From the NCBI GenBank assembly GCA_964480275.1, contig CAYZOC010000018.1, positions 1 to 19,547 on the forward strand: a DNA stretch of 19,547 nucleotides. The letters run 5' to 3'. Below the pieces are notes generated by a model. The model did no database searches, was not told the DNA's origin, and worked only from the letters and a program-made list of their open reading frames with translations. A program made the translations under genes and the position numbers. Of the stretch, positions 1 to 6,976 are shown in pieces (within the stretch, counting starts at the first letter, position 1; each line of letters opens with the position of its first letter). The stretch is from DATESG01 sp964480275. Lineage in GTDB: Bacteria; Bacillota_I; Bacilli_A; RFN20; CAG-826.

Positions 1-2
1 AT

Positions 3-134
3 ACACACAGGGTTGATTTTGCAAGCAATATGGTTTTTTCAACGCACGTTGAAACAATCAAATTGCTTCTCTTAATACCTCTTAACAAAGACATTCATGT
101 ACTAGAACAAGAAGCATCTAACACATTCAAATAG
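3..134 (+). CDS. C-terminal fragment of a gene entering from the left, possibly an RNA methyltransferase
   Basis: One frame is open from the left edge to a TAG at 132-134, giving about 43 residues. The segment around VDFASNMVFSTHVETIKLL loosely resembles the end of TrmA/RlmD-type RNA (uracil-5-)methyltransferases, where a VDMFP...HVE..LL pattern is usual. The match is weak: the spacing before HVE is not identical and about 20 residues follow it. No start or upstream domain is visible in the window. It may instead be an unrelated protein, a decayed gene end or a chance open frame. The hairpin at 309-340 could terminate its transcript, though it lies 175 bases further on. Confidence 0.3.
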   Translation, partial: THRVDFASNMVFSTHVETIKLLLLIPLNKDIHVLEQEASNTFK

Positions 135-308
135 GGTGAAATACTTTTTTCTTTTTGCCCAATATGGAACCATCAAATCCTTATAAAACAATATCACTAC
201 ATTCCGATATAACAGTTTAACTAAGCTATCAGATGCTTGATTTGATTTCATAACGATTGCTTGGGTAATATCTTATCAAGTAAAGAAATTAGACAAATAC
301 ACAATATC

Positions 309-340
309 AAAGTGGGGAAAGATTTGTCCCCACTTTATTT
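309..340 (+). terminator. Rho-independent terminator
   Basis: A perfect 10-bp inverted repeat, AAAGTGGGGA (309-318) and TCCCCACTTT (327-336), encloses an 8-base loop and is followed by a T-rich tail. It probably ends the transcript entering from the left, because a fresh promoter-like element lies just downstream and the next gene starts about 100 bases later. A role as a 5' attenuator of the lipoprotein gene is possible if the promoter at 242-271 is used. Confidence 0.6.
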
Positions 341-345
341 CATAG

Positions 346-373
346 TTTTTGCCATTTCTGAATCTTTTATAAT
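346..373 (+). promoter_or_regulatory. Candidate promoter for the lipoprotein gene
   Basis: A perfect -10 hexamer TATAAT lies at 368-373. The best -35 at a 16-base spacing is TTTTTG (346-351), which is poor. It sits just after the terminator hairpin and about 65 bases before the start codon, the right place to drive the downstream gene. Confidence 0.4.
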
Positions 374-437
374 TTTGTCCAATAAATCCACTCACTCAAT
401 CGTATTTATTATGAAGACAAAAAAAGGAGAACATATT

Positions 438-1739
438 ATGAAAAAAATACGCACAATTAGTTTACTAACAACCGCTGGTCTTGCCCTTGCTGGTTGCTCG
501 CTAGCAGGAATTGACTTAGGCGGAAGCGAAGAAAATATCGATTCGCTAGTCACGACCAAAACAATGGCATTTCAAGCCACAACTGGTCTTTCTTTAGTTA
601 AGGATTTAGGTAACACAATTGCCGTTTCAACAATGAGTGATCAAGAAGTTATTACTTCTGAAGTTGAAGAAGAAACGAGTGAAGAAGAAGTGGATGAAGT
701 CACGGAAACTAGCGACATCACTAGCGAAGAAGATATTGAAACTAGTGATAGTGATGATGACGATGATTCTCAAGCGGAAGTCAGTGTAGAAGAGCCGGAT
801 ATCCCTGTTGCAACTCTTGATTTGTTATTTACAAATGGTCTTGACTTTAGTGTCGACCACCAAGTTAGTGATCGTGAAGGTTATACTAATCTAGATGTCA
901 TCGCCTTTAATGTCTTAGGTGAAACCGAAGTCAGCTATTCCTTATATTATAATGTTGAAACACTTGAGGAAGACGATGAATTAACAAGTGAAGAAATTAT
1001 TGAGGAAGAACTTACAGATGAATCTTCCCTTGATGGTGAAGAAAATATCAATAGTGAAACACCGGAAACGACTGAAGAAACAGGCGAAGAGACAGAAGAG
1101 GATAGTGAAGAACAAGTTAATATTTCTTTAGAAAAACGTCATGGTAATGGTCAAGATGATCAAGATGACGATGACGATGAAGACGAAGAGGACTATGGAA
1201 ATGGTCATCAAAATGGCGATCACGATGGTGAAGGAAATGGCGAGCAAAATCAAAATAGAGAACAAGAGCGTGAACAAAATAAAGATGAACTTAAAATTAC
1301 AGGTCTAGCAGTTGTGGGCGATGAAGAATATCGCTTCATGTCGAAAACTGAAATCGATGAAGATAGTGATGAAAAAGAAATAGAAATGAAATTCATGCTC
1401 TTCAAAGATGAAATGAACTTTATCTCCATCAAACAAGAAATTGAAACCGAAGGTGTTGAAGGAACTGCTGATTATGAATACGAAGAAGAATTTAAATATA
1501 TGGTCGTCGAAAAAGGACAAAGAACCCGGCAATTTAAATTAGAAATTGAACAAGAAGATGGCGAACAAGAACTTGAAGTAAAAATCGATGGTGTTAAATA
1601 TGAAGTTAGTTATCAAATGATTGATGGTCGAACCTTCATTCATATCGACACTAATGGCCGTGGTGAATTTGTTTATGAAAAGATTATCGTCACTGATGAA
1701 CTAACTGGCGAAACAAGTTTAGACTATATTCTTCAATAG
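438..1739 (+). CDS. Very acidic secreted lipoprotein of unknown function
   Basis: A 433-residue protein starting at ATG 438, which has AGGAG at 425-429 eight bases upstream; the longer open frame from 261 would read through the terminator and promoter. Residues 1-20 form a lipoprotein signal peptide (MKKIRT..., hydrophobic core, lipobox LAGC with Cys20), so the mature protein should be tethered to the outer face of the membrane. Three long Glu/Asp/Ser/Thr-rich stretches (about 75-120, 175-230 and 235-285) include an Asp run and a Gly/Asn/His/Asp-rich linker. Between and after them are two ordinary, probably beta-rich parts (about 122-172 and 285-433). The alternation of folded pieces with acidic linkers suggests a surface protein, perhaps cation binding, but this is inference. 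The family is not named with confidence; similar acidic lipoproteins are familiar from Acholeplasma-type genomes. Monocistronic, ended by the hairpins downstream. Confidence 0.85.
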   Translation: MKKIRTISLLTTAGLALAGCSLAGIDLGGSEENIDSLVTTKTMAFQATTGLSLVKDLGNTIAVSTMSDQEVITSEVEEETSEEEVDEVTETSDITSEEDIETSDSDDDDDSQAEVSVEEPDIPVATLDLLFTNGLDFSVDHQVSDREGYTNLDVIAFNVLGETEVSYSLYYNVETLEEDDELTSEEIIEEELTDESSLDGEENINSETPETTEETGEETEEDSEEQVNISLEKRHGNGQDDQDDDDDEDEEDYGNGHQNGDHDGEGNGEQNQNREQEREQNKDELKITGLAVVGDEEYRFMSKTEIDEDSDEKEIEMKFMLFKDEMNFISIKQEIETEGVEGTADYEYEEEFKYMVVEKGQRTRQFKLEIEQEDGEQELEVKIDGVKYEVSYQMIDGRTFIHIDTNGRGEFVYEKIIVTDELTGETSLDYILQ

Positions 1740-1765
1740 AATAGTCTATATATCCCCCCACATTA

Positions 1766-1785
1766 GGCCCACATCAATGTGGGCC
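1766..1785 (+). terminator. GC-rich hairpin after the lipoprotein gene
   Basis: GGCCCACAT (1766-1774) pairs with ATGTGGGCC (1777-1785), leaving a loop of four when the last pair is opened. It lies 27 bases after the stop codon. No T-run follows directly; the next bases are A-rich. It may act with the second hairpin at 1799-1825, or stabilise the mRNA end. Confidence 0.45.
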
Positions 1786-1798
1786 CTCCTAAAAATAA

Positions 1799-1825
1799 AA
1801 AAGAATGGTATCTAACCATTCTTTT
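1799..1825. terminator. Bidirectional terminator between convergent genes
   Basis: AAAAGAATGG (1799-1808) and CCATTCTTTT (1816-1825) form a 10-bp stem with a 7-base loop. On the minus strand it is followed by a long T-rich tail (1786-1800 complement); on the plus strand a shorter T-rich tail follows. The TAG stop codon of the minus-strand acyltransferase gene (1812-1814) sits inside the loop. Confidence 0.65.
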
Positions 1826-2615
1826 CTTCTTGTTTGATATATTGATAGTAGCTATATTGTTGTTTTTCTTCTGCGCGCTCAAGCATTTTTTGATATATTT
1901 CATTTCTTAATTTATGCCGCGCTTCACTTTTAGCTAACTCCTTATCAGGATAAAAGGGGCCATCAAGATAATGAATAACTCGTGGTCGTTTAATACTTTT
2001 AAATATTCCCCGACGTTGATGATAAGTTGTCGTGAGCGTGATAACTGGTGCGTTAAATCTTACAGGATAATATAGTGTTGCCGGATCAAAGGGTCGAATC
2101 TTAGTGTAGTATGGCCAAATGTGTTTTTCGGGAAAAATTGTCACACTACATTTTTGTTTCAAGCGATAGTCGATTGCATTTAACAATTTTTTTTGTGCAC
2201 ATAAGTCTTGTTCAACAAGCGGGATTGCACCAAGCATTTTAACAATGGTACGAATACCTTTGATGGAAAAGGCATCAGGATTTGACACGATATAATTTTT
2301 CCGCCCAATTTTTAGGGTGTTAGGTCTAAAAGCATCAAGAATGTCACCGGTATGATTGCCATAGATAAAGAATCCTTGGCCTTTAACTTTTTTTAGGACC
2401 TTACGATTTTTTAGTTTTGTCGCAAAAATTACTTTCATGATCAAATAGACGATTGGCCGGGCAATTAGATGATATAAGACAAACGAACCCAAGAGGAAAA
2501 AAGGGTTTTTATCAACATAGGGATAATTTGTGGGCAATTGTTTGGTTACAATATTATTGCCCGCGAAATCATCAGTTAACTCATTGTTGTAATAATAAAC
2601 TTTCGCTTTTGGCAT
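1812..2615 (-). CDS. PlsC-like glycerolipid acyltransferase
   Basis: A 267-residue protein of the lysophosphatidate acyltransferase (PlsC/LPLAT) superfamily, which moves acyl groups onto glycerol-phosphate or related acceptors at the membrane. A hydrophobic stretch lies near residues 38-64. The first acyltransferase motif reads GNHTGDILDAF (His88, Asp94) and the FPE motif reads TIFPEKHIWPYYTKIRPF (161-163). The usual motif is H-x4-D; here the Asp is one residue further away, a variant also seen in some Firmicutes branches. I chose ATG 2615 because GGAAG lies nine bases upstream; a TTG at 2621 would add two residues. The start lies 35 bases inside the end of the upstream glycosyltransferase gene, so the two are probably translationally coupled and work on the same lipids. 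The acyl acceptor cannot be read from the sequence. Confidence 0.8.
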   Translation of the reverse strand: MPKAKVYYYNNELTDDFAGNNIVTKQLPTNYPYVDKNPFFLLGSFVLYHLIARPIVYLIMKVIFATKLKNRKVLKKVKGQGFFIYGNHTGDILDAFRPNTLKIGRKNYIVSNPDAFSIKGIRTIVKMLGAIPLVEQDLCAQKKLLNAIDYRLKQKCSVTIFPEKHIWPYYTKIRPFDPATLYYPVRFNAPVITLTTTYHQRRGIFKSIKRPRVIHYLDGPFYPDKELAKSEARHKLRNEIYQKMLERAEEKQQYSYYQYIKQEEKNG

Positions 2616-3747
2616 TTGCAATTACTTCCATAAACATAGCTTCCATTTTATCCATCGATACTTCAACACTATCAACAACTGGACTCTTAGCGTATTCTTC
2701 ACCCATTCTCACTCTTTCATCTTCATGATCAAACCAGTAATCAATCTTGTCGGATAAATCACGAGCATCATTGACCTTGAATAGGCTACGTTCATCAAGC
2801 GCAAAGGCCTTAGTGGCACAACCAGGCGAATTTGCAATCACGGGAACTCGGCCACACTTGATTGCTTCTAAGCAAGAAATAGCTTCAATTTCTATTTCTG
2901 CGGGATGGACATAAAGGTCTGCCATATTGATCATATCGTTGAGCTCATCAAAGGAGAAGAACTTCATTATTGGTTGATTGCTTAGTGTCTTTCGGGCCAG
3001 CTTTTTAAGGTTTTTTTCTTGTGGTCCTTGCCCGGCAAACACTAGTTGAATATCACTTTCGTATTTAGAAAGGGCAACCGCTCTAATTAAAACTGTGTGG
3101 GACTTTTCTTTGCTCATCCGACCAGTAAAAAGAATAATTTTTTTATCTTTTAGATGGGCTGGCCGCTCAACTTTTTTTTGATGAAAATTATGGCGAACAC
3201 CATTAGAGACGATGTATCCATTTGTTGGACCAACAATATCTTCGAACACATCACGAATAAATTTTGTTGGATAATGAATTGCCGAACAGTGTTGGTAAAG
3301 TCCAGCATAATAGCGGCGATAAATAAAGCGATTAAATGCTTTGCTCCTCATACAGTTGAGGACGTGACTAGAAAAGTTTTCCGCTTGAGCGTGAAAACCA
3401 CCTGTCACAGGAATGTTTAATTCGCGTTTAATGAATTTAGCCACCTTTGATCCAAGGAAAATTGGCATTGTTACATGAACAACATCACTACCTTTACAAG
3501 CCGCTCTGATAATTTTACGATCCATTTTTGCTAGGACAACGTTATTAGCCTTGACGATGGGATCAATTGGCCCTAGTGATTGAATTGGGAGGACGTAAAA
3601 ATCTTTTTGTCCCTTACGGAATTGATCACCACAGATAACATTGACCTGATGGCCTTTTTCTCTTAGTGAGTTGATAAGATTGAAAGTTGCGACGGTTGTG
3701 CCATTATTTTCTTCACCCAAGACAGGGGCGATAATTGTTATTTTCAT
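2581..3747 (-). CDS. Glycosyltransferase family 4, probably diacylglycerol glucosyltransferase-like
   Basis: A 388-residue GT-B glycosyltransferase. The N-terminal half begins MKITIIAPVLGEENNGTTVA, the acceptor-side Gly loop of the family, and contains HVTMPIF near 91. The C-terminal half has the donor-binding landmarks SNGVR (181-185), LFTGRMSKEKSH (206-217), and an E-x7-E motif at Glu286 and Glu294. This layout is that of 1,2-diacylglycerol 3-glucosyltransferases of Acholeplasma and Firmicutes, which make monoglucosyl-diacylglycerol at the inner membrane face, but other GT4 activities are possible. Start ATG 3747 has AAAGGAG seven bases upstream. The stop is TGA, showing the standard code. 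The acyltransferase gene overlaps its 3' end, supporting a role in membrane-lipid synthesis or remodelling. Confidence 0.85.
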   Translation of the reverse strand: MKITIIAPVLGEENNGTTVATFNLINSLREKGHQVNVICGDQFRKGQKDFYVLPIQSLGPIDPIVKANNVVLAKMDRKIIRAACKGSDVVHVTMPIFLGSKVAKFIKRELNIPVTGGFHAQAENFSSHVLNCMRSKAFNRFIYRRYYAGLYQHCSAIHYPTKFIRDVFEDIVGPTNGYIVSNGVRHNFHQKKVERPAHLKDKKIILFTGRMSKEKSHTVLIRAVALSKYESDIQLVFAGQGPQEKNLKKLARKTLSNQPIMKFFSFDELNDMINMADLYVHPAEIEIEAISCLEAIKCGRVPVIANSPGCATKAFALDERSLFKVNDARDLSDKIDYWFDHEDERVRMGEEYAKSPVVDSVEVSMDKMEAMFMEVIANAKSESLLLQQ

Positions 3748-3854
3748 AGTAAAACTCCTTTCGACTGTCTATAGTATTATTCTTAAAAGCTTTTTTGCCT
3801 ATAAACTACGAGCTTTTTGATTCCCTAATATCAAACACTAGCGGTTGAGTCGAT

Positions 3855-3869
3855 TCTACTATCAGTAGA
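3855..3869. promoter_or_regulatory. Small palindrome, possible operator of the XRE regulator
   Basis: TCTACT (3855-3860) and AGTAGA (3864-3869) form a perfect 6-bp inverted repeat with a 3-base centre, 32 bases before the XRE-regulator start and within the divergent intergenic region shared with the glycosyltransferase gene. Dyads of this size are typical of XRE dimers, so autoregulation is plausible. No good promoter could be assigned on either strand. Confidence 0.35.
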
Positions 3870-3900
3870 CAAAGCCATAAAAAGGGATTAAAATAACGTA

Positions 3901-4491
3901 ATGAGAGATGAATTAGACCTTAATCAAATTGTTGCGAATAATATCGTGGAGTTAAGAAAAGAAGCTAAGTGGACGCAAGTCGAACTTGCTGAGAAGCTTC
4001 ACTACACTGATAAGGCTGTTAGTAAGTGGGAGCGAGGGGAATCAATTCCTGAACTTGTGACCCTTAAAAAAATAGCGGAAATTTTTGGTGTGACAATTGA
4101 CTATATTACCTCTGAGCGCCCACGTGAAGAGAAAAAAGAGTTTATGCTACCAAAGGTTATTCAAGTTAACCGGATGCTCATCACCGGGATTGTAAGCTCT
4201 TTTGTATTTATTATTGCGACAATTATTTTTGTCTATGGCTATCTTTATTTGCGACGGAGCGAATTTTGGACGGCCTTTATTTGGGCGGTTCCTGTTTCGA
4301 TGACACTATTAATCTTCTTTAATCGGGCGTGGGGTAAACGAAAATATTCTTTCTATATTTATTCAGTGCTACTTTGGTCACTAATAACAGCAATATTTAT
4401 TCAAACATATCAATTTGATACATGGATGCTCTATATTATTGGTATCCCAATTCAGATTACAACAATTCTATTTTCATTTTTAAAAAAATAA
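3901..4491 (+). CDS. XRE-family regulator with four membrane segments
   Basis: A 196-residue protein. Residues about 10-66 form a Cro/CI-type helix-turn-helix: IVELRKEAKWTQVELAEKL, then YTDKAVSKWERGESIPELV with the family's typical KxxSKWERG turn. A charged linker (72-84) leads into a C-terminal half with four hydrophobic helices (about 91-117, 121-140, 147-171 and 174-194). Such regulators are expected to be membrane tethered and may respond to envelope state or to small molecules; the signal is unknown. The ribosome binding site is weak: GGGAT lies about 14 bases upstream of ATG 3901 and no better start exists. The gene stands alone and ends in a strong hairpin. Confidence 0.85.
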   Translation: MRDELDLNQIVANNIVELRKEAKWTQVELAEKLHYTDKAVSKWERGESIPELVTLKKIAEIFGVTIDYITSERPREEKKEFMLPKVIQVNRMLITGIVSSFVFIIATIIFVYGYLYLRRSEFWTAFIWAVPVSMTLLIFFNRAWGKRKYSFYIYSVLLWSLITAIFIQTYQFDTWMLYIIGIPIQITTILFSFLKK

Positions 4492-4517
4492 AATACCTGA
4501 TGACTCTCAGGTATTTT
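4490..4517. terminator. Bidirectional terminator
   Basis: AAAATACCTGA (4490-4500) and TCAGGTATTTT (4507-4517) give an 11-bp stem with a 6-base loop, T-rich on the plus side and A-rich upstream, so it can act in both directions. It begins within the stop codon of the XRE gene and also serves the minus-strand gene ending at 4535. Confidence 0.75.
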
Positions 4518-4534
4518 TATATAGAAGAAAATTT

Positions 4535-5512
4535 TTAGACGCTTGCTTGAAGAATCTGATCGCACTTAGCGATGATTTTTTTCTTTTGGGTGTTTACTTC
4601 AAGCTCTTGTTGTTTAAGATAATAGTCTACATTAATTTGATTTTGTAGTTTTACAAATATATCTAATCGTTTTCTTATTGCACTAGATTCGGCTTTGACA
4701 CCGAGTTTACGCATTTGTTCGACAATTGTGGCATTGAATGTGAGCATATATGCTAGTTCGTCAGGCGTTAGATTGATAAATTCGTCGAGAATTTTTTGCT
4801 CATTAGTGTGAGTTTTAACGACATAGGCAATACCTGCTGCACCAATACCACTAACAAGAGAAATACTTGTTGTGGTCACAAGACTAGAAACTAGTCCTCC
4901 GCCAAGCGTAGCCCCGGTCCCTAAGCCAATAAGTGGTAGTGTTGCAATACTTAAAATTCCAGCGACAAGAACTGACGATACAAGCCCAACTTTTAATAAT
5001 TCTTCAGACGAGACTTTGTTGGTGAGACTAATATCTTTATAGTTTTTCTTTACGCTTTTCTCTAGTTCAGTCAAGGTCGAATCACTAGGGAAAGCTAGGC
5101 GAAGCGAAAGTTCTTTAAATACTTCCTTTTTGCTCGTATTACTAACTTCAAGCGGGAGTGAAAAGATAAACTTAAGGGCAAGAACAAGACGCCGTTCAAA
5201 AAAGTCATCGTCTTCGACATAACTACGACTTACTTTTTCAAGTCGTTCCCTGCTTAAATCTTTAAAACCCGCTCCCTGTGCTTCATCTTCAATTTGACTG
5301 AGCATCGACGTCGTTTTCTCTAAATTATCACGAGTTGATTTTGCTAGATTAAGCAGGTTTTGGACTTTAGCGTTGATTGATAAATTTTTATCGAGTTCGC
5401 TAACATCCTTAACTAACTTTTCTCTTTCAACTTGATAGAGACGATGGGTAAAATGAAAATGTAATTCCAATTCTTGTTCAATTTTGTGCCGAAGGGCCTT
5501 TTTTAACCGCAT
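4535..5512 (-). CDS. Unrecognised coiled-coil protein with a Gly-rich hydrophobic core
   Basis: A 325-residue protein that I do not recognise. Residues 1-115 are charged and helical, with heptad-like spacing about 5-75. About 125-170 are also charged. Residues about 171-232 form a long hydrophobic, Gly/Ser/Thr-rich stretch (VGLVSSVLVAGILSIATLPL, then repeated GxGxxxG-like spacings), which could be two or three membrane segments or a glycine-zipper insertion domain. The tail (235-325) is charged and helical again. There is no signal peptide and no catalytic motif. ATG 5512 has AAGGAG seven bases upstream, overlapping the end of the small HTH gene; the four-base gap shows one transcript. The shape is compatible with a membrane-acting effector or a membrane scaffold, but function is unknown. 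Confidence 0.7.
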   Translation of the reverse strand: MRLKKALRHKIEQELELHFHFTHRLYQVEREKLVKDVSELDKNLSINAKVQNLLNLAKSTRDNLEKTTSMLSQIEDEAQGAGFKDLSRERLEKVSRSYVEDDDFFERRLVLALKFIFSLPLEVSNTSKKEVFKELSLRLAFPSDSTLTELEKSVKKNYKDISLTNKVSSEELLKVGLVSSVLVAGILSIATLPLIGLGTGATLGGGLVSSLVTTTSISLVSGIGAAGIAYVVKTHTNEQKILDEFINLTPDELAYMLTFNATIVEQMRKLGVKAESSAIRKRLDIFVKLQNQINVDYYLKQQELEVNTQKKKIIAKCDQILQASV

Positions 5513-5516
5513 ATTA

Positions 5517-5738
5517 TTACTCCTTTTTACTTAATTTATCGTAGTAGACATAGACATCTTTTTTCTTGGCATCCTGATTGTTTTTGATATATTCAAATAG
5601 AAGATAAAGGTCATGACGAATATAAATTCCATTGCCTCCAACAAAGAGTTCGATGTACTTATAAAGCGTTGGTCGTGAAATATTAGTCAGCGTTGATAGT
5701 TCCACTAGTGTAATTCCAATTTTCTTTAAATTTAACAT
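5517..5738 (-). CDS. Small helix-turn-helix protein
   Basis: A 73-residue protein. The segment GITLVELSTLTNISRPTLYK (residues about 8-27) fits a helix-turn-helix: a first helix, a turn at TNIS, and a recognition helix RPTLYKYIELF. The remainder is charged and ends Lys-rich. I chose ATG 5738 because AGAGGT lies seven bases upstream at 5745-5750; an ATG at 5759 would add seven residues but has no ribosome binding site. It is the first gene of a two-gene unit with the coiled-coil/Gly-rich protein downstream, four bases apart. The TTTTACA half-sites just upstream make it a likely autoregulator. It resembles small DNA-binding partners of two-gene modules, but no family was identified. Confidence 0.65.
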   Translation of the reverse strand: MLNLKKIGITLVELSTLTNISRPTLYKYIELFVGGNGIYIRHDLYLLFEYIKNNQDAKKKDVYVYYDKLSKKE

Positions 5739-5768
5739 TGCTTTACCTCTCAAGTTCATACTACACTA

Positions 5769-5797
5769 TTTTACAAAATATGTAAAAATATTTTACA
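5769..5797. promoter_or_regulatory. Cluster of TTTTACA half-sites, probable operator
   Basis: TTTTACA (5769-5775), TGTAAAA (5781-5787) and TTTTACA (5791-5797) form a perfect inverted repeat followed by an everted one, spaced about one helical turn apart. A related TGTAAG lies at 5841-5846. The cluster is immediately upstream of the minus-strand HTH gene and 105 bases before ald, so it could control one or both. A promoter on the minus strand probably overlaps it (TAAAAT at 5773-5768). Confidence 0.5.
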
Positions 5798-5852
5798 ATA
5801 ATTTTTCCATTCAAGTTTTTAGTGAATTAATATTCAATAGTGTAAGAAAATA

Positions 5853-5881
5853 TTTAAGTATAGATTTTGTAATGTTATTCT
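5853..5881 (+). promoter_or_regulatory. Tentative ald promoter
   Basis: TTTAAG (5853-5858) and TATTCT (5876-5881) are spaced by 17 bases, each matching four of six consensus positions. The leader to ATG 5903 would be very short but would include AGGAG at 5892-5896. Other choices in this AT-rich stretch are possible. Confidence 0.3.
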
Positions 5882-5902
5882 AATAGAGAACAGGAGACAA
5901 AT

Positions 5903-6976
5903 ATGATCATTGGATGTGTCAAAGAAATTAAAAATAATGAATTTAGAGTGGGCTTAACTCCCACAAGTGTCAAGGCTTATGTTGATAATGGCCACGAAGT
6001 ACTGATGCAAAAAGGAGCTGGTATTGGATCGGGGTTTATTGATGAAGATTATACTGGAGTTGGCGCAGAAATTATTGACGAAGCTAGTGAAGTATGGGCA
6101 AAAAGTGAGATGGTTATTAAGGTCAAGGAACCACTTGCAAGTGAATATCAATACTTTCGGCCGGGGTTAATCATTTATACCTTCCTCCATTTAGCAGCCG
6201 ATAAGGCTTTAACTAAGGCGCTTTTAGATAGTGGAGTCAGTGCAATCGCCTACGAAACAATTGCCGATGAAACTGGACTCCCATGTCTTAGACCGATGAG
6301 CGAAATTGCTGGACGAGTGTCAATTTTAGAAGCTAATCGCTTTCTTTATAAATATAACGGTGGCCAAGGGGTTTTAATTTCACCAATTGCTGGAGTTCCC
6401 CATACCAAGGTAACAATCCTTGGCGCGGGTATTGTTGGTAGTGCTGCCCTAGCTAATGCCTATGGATTAGGCGCCGAGGTAACAATTTTAGATATCAATG
6501 AAATGAAATTATCATTACTCAAACAAAAGTACCCATATGTCAACACCCTCATCAGTAATGAAGAAAATGTTAAAGCTTCGCTAAAAGATGCTGATATTGT
6601 TGTTTCAGGTGTGCTTCTTCCGGGTGCGAGTGCTCCGAAGATGATAAAGCGTGAATACTACTTATTCATGAAAAAAGGTGCAGTTATTGCCGACGTTGCC
6701 ATTGATCAAGGTGGTTCAACCGAAGTAAGTCGTCCGACCACGCATGATAACCCTGTTTATGAAGTTGATGGTATTATTCATTACATGGTCGCAAATATTC
6801 CTGGAGCCGTTCCAAAAACTGCGACACTAGCGCTAAATTTTACAACGCTAAAATATGGATTAATGATTGCAAACCTAGGCTTAGAAAAAGCCCTAGAAGA
6901 TCCTTCTCTTAAACTAGGGCTTAATACATATAAGGGTGAAATTACGCACGAGGGCGTAAGAAAAGCTTTTCTATAA
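5903..6976 (+). CDS. ald: Alanine dehydrogenase
   Basis: A 357-residue NAD-dependent alanine dehydrogenase, which interconverts L-alanine and pyruvate plus ammonia in the cytoplasm. Family landmarks are all present: substrate-binding Arg15 in EFRVGLTP, catalytic Lys75 in KVKEP, His96 in FLHLAA, the Rossmann loop GAGIVGSAA (174-182), the catalytic-region Asp268 in ADVAIDQGG, and the C-terminal NIPGAVPKTAT. Length is slightly below the usual 370 or so. AGGAG lies six bases before ATG 5903. Carbon and nitrogen recovery from alanine, or redox balance, are the usual roles. The last codons overlap the convergent nuclease gene by six bases, and the coding region contains that gene's probable terminator. 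No plus-strand terminator was found. Confidence 0.95.
   Translation: MIIGCVKEIKNNEFRVGLTPTSVKAYVDNGHEVLMQKGAGIGSGFIDEDYTGVGAEIIDEASEVWAKSEMVIKVKEPLASEYQYFRPGLIIYTFLHLAADKALTKALLDSGVSAIAYETIADETGLPCLRPMSEIAGRVSILEANRFLYKYNGGQGVLISPIAGVPHTKVTILGAGIVGSAALANAYGLGAEVTILDINEMKLSLLKQKYPYVNTLISNEENVKASLKDADIVVSGVLLPGASAPKMIKREYYLFMKKGAVIADVAIDQGGSTEVSRPTTHDNPVYEVDGIIHYMVANIPGAVPKTATLALNFTTLKYGLMIANLGLEKALEDPSLKLGLNTYKGEITHEGVRKAFL
6885..6922 (-). terminator. Terminator of the nuclease gene, embedded in ald
   Basis: AAGCCCTAG (6888-6896) and CTAGGGCTT (6914-6922) form a 9-bp stem with a 17-base loop. Read on the minus strand, the stem runs straight into CTTTTT (6890-6885), the U-tract expected of an intrinsic terminator. 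On the plus strand no T-run follows. It lies about 50 bases beyond the nuclease stop codon, inside the ald coding sequence. Confidence 0.5.

Larger units (their letters stand above)
135..437. other. Intergenic stretch before the lipoprotein gene
   Basis: About 300 bases without a convincing gene. Short open frames, such as an 18-codon one starting near 163, have no ribosome binding site. The stretch contains one strong hairpin (309-336), a promoter-like TATAAT at 368-373, and an earlier promoter-like pair TTGATT (242-247) and TAATAT (266-271) spaced by 18 bases. Nothing tRNA-like or riboswitch-like was recognised. Confidence 0.5.

Noticed and set aside
261..437. Upstream extension of the lipoprotein reading frame
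   Set aside because: It would run through the terminator hairpin and promoter, has no ribosome binding site, and would bury the lipoprotein signal peptide; ATG 438 has AGGAG and a proper signal sequence.
650..1270. Simple-sequence GAA/GAT DNA as a non-coding repeat
   Set aside because: It stays in frame throughout the lipoprotein gene and encodes acidic linkers, so it is coding low-complexity sequence.
2453..3420. Plus-strand open frames opposite the acyltransferase and glycosyltransferase genes
   Set aside because: Both are antisense to genes with strong family motifs and lack ribosome binding sites.
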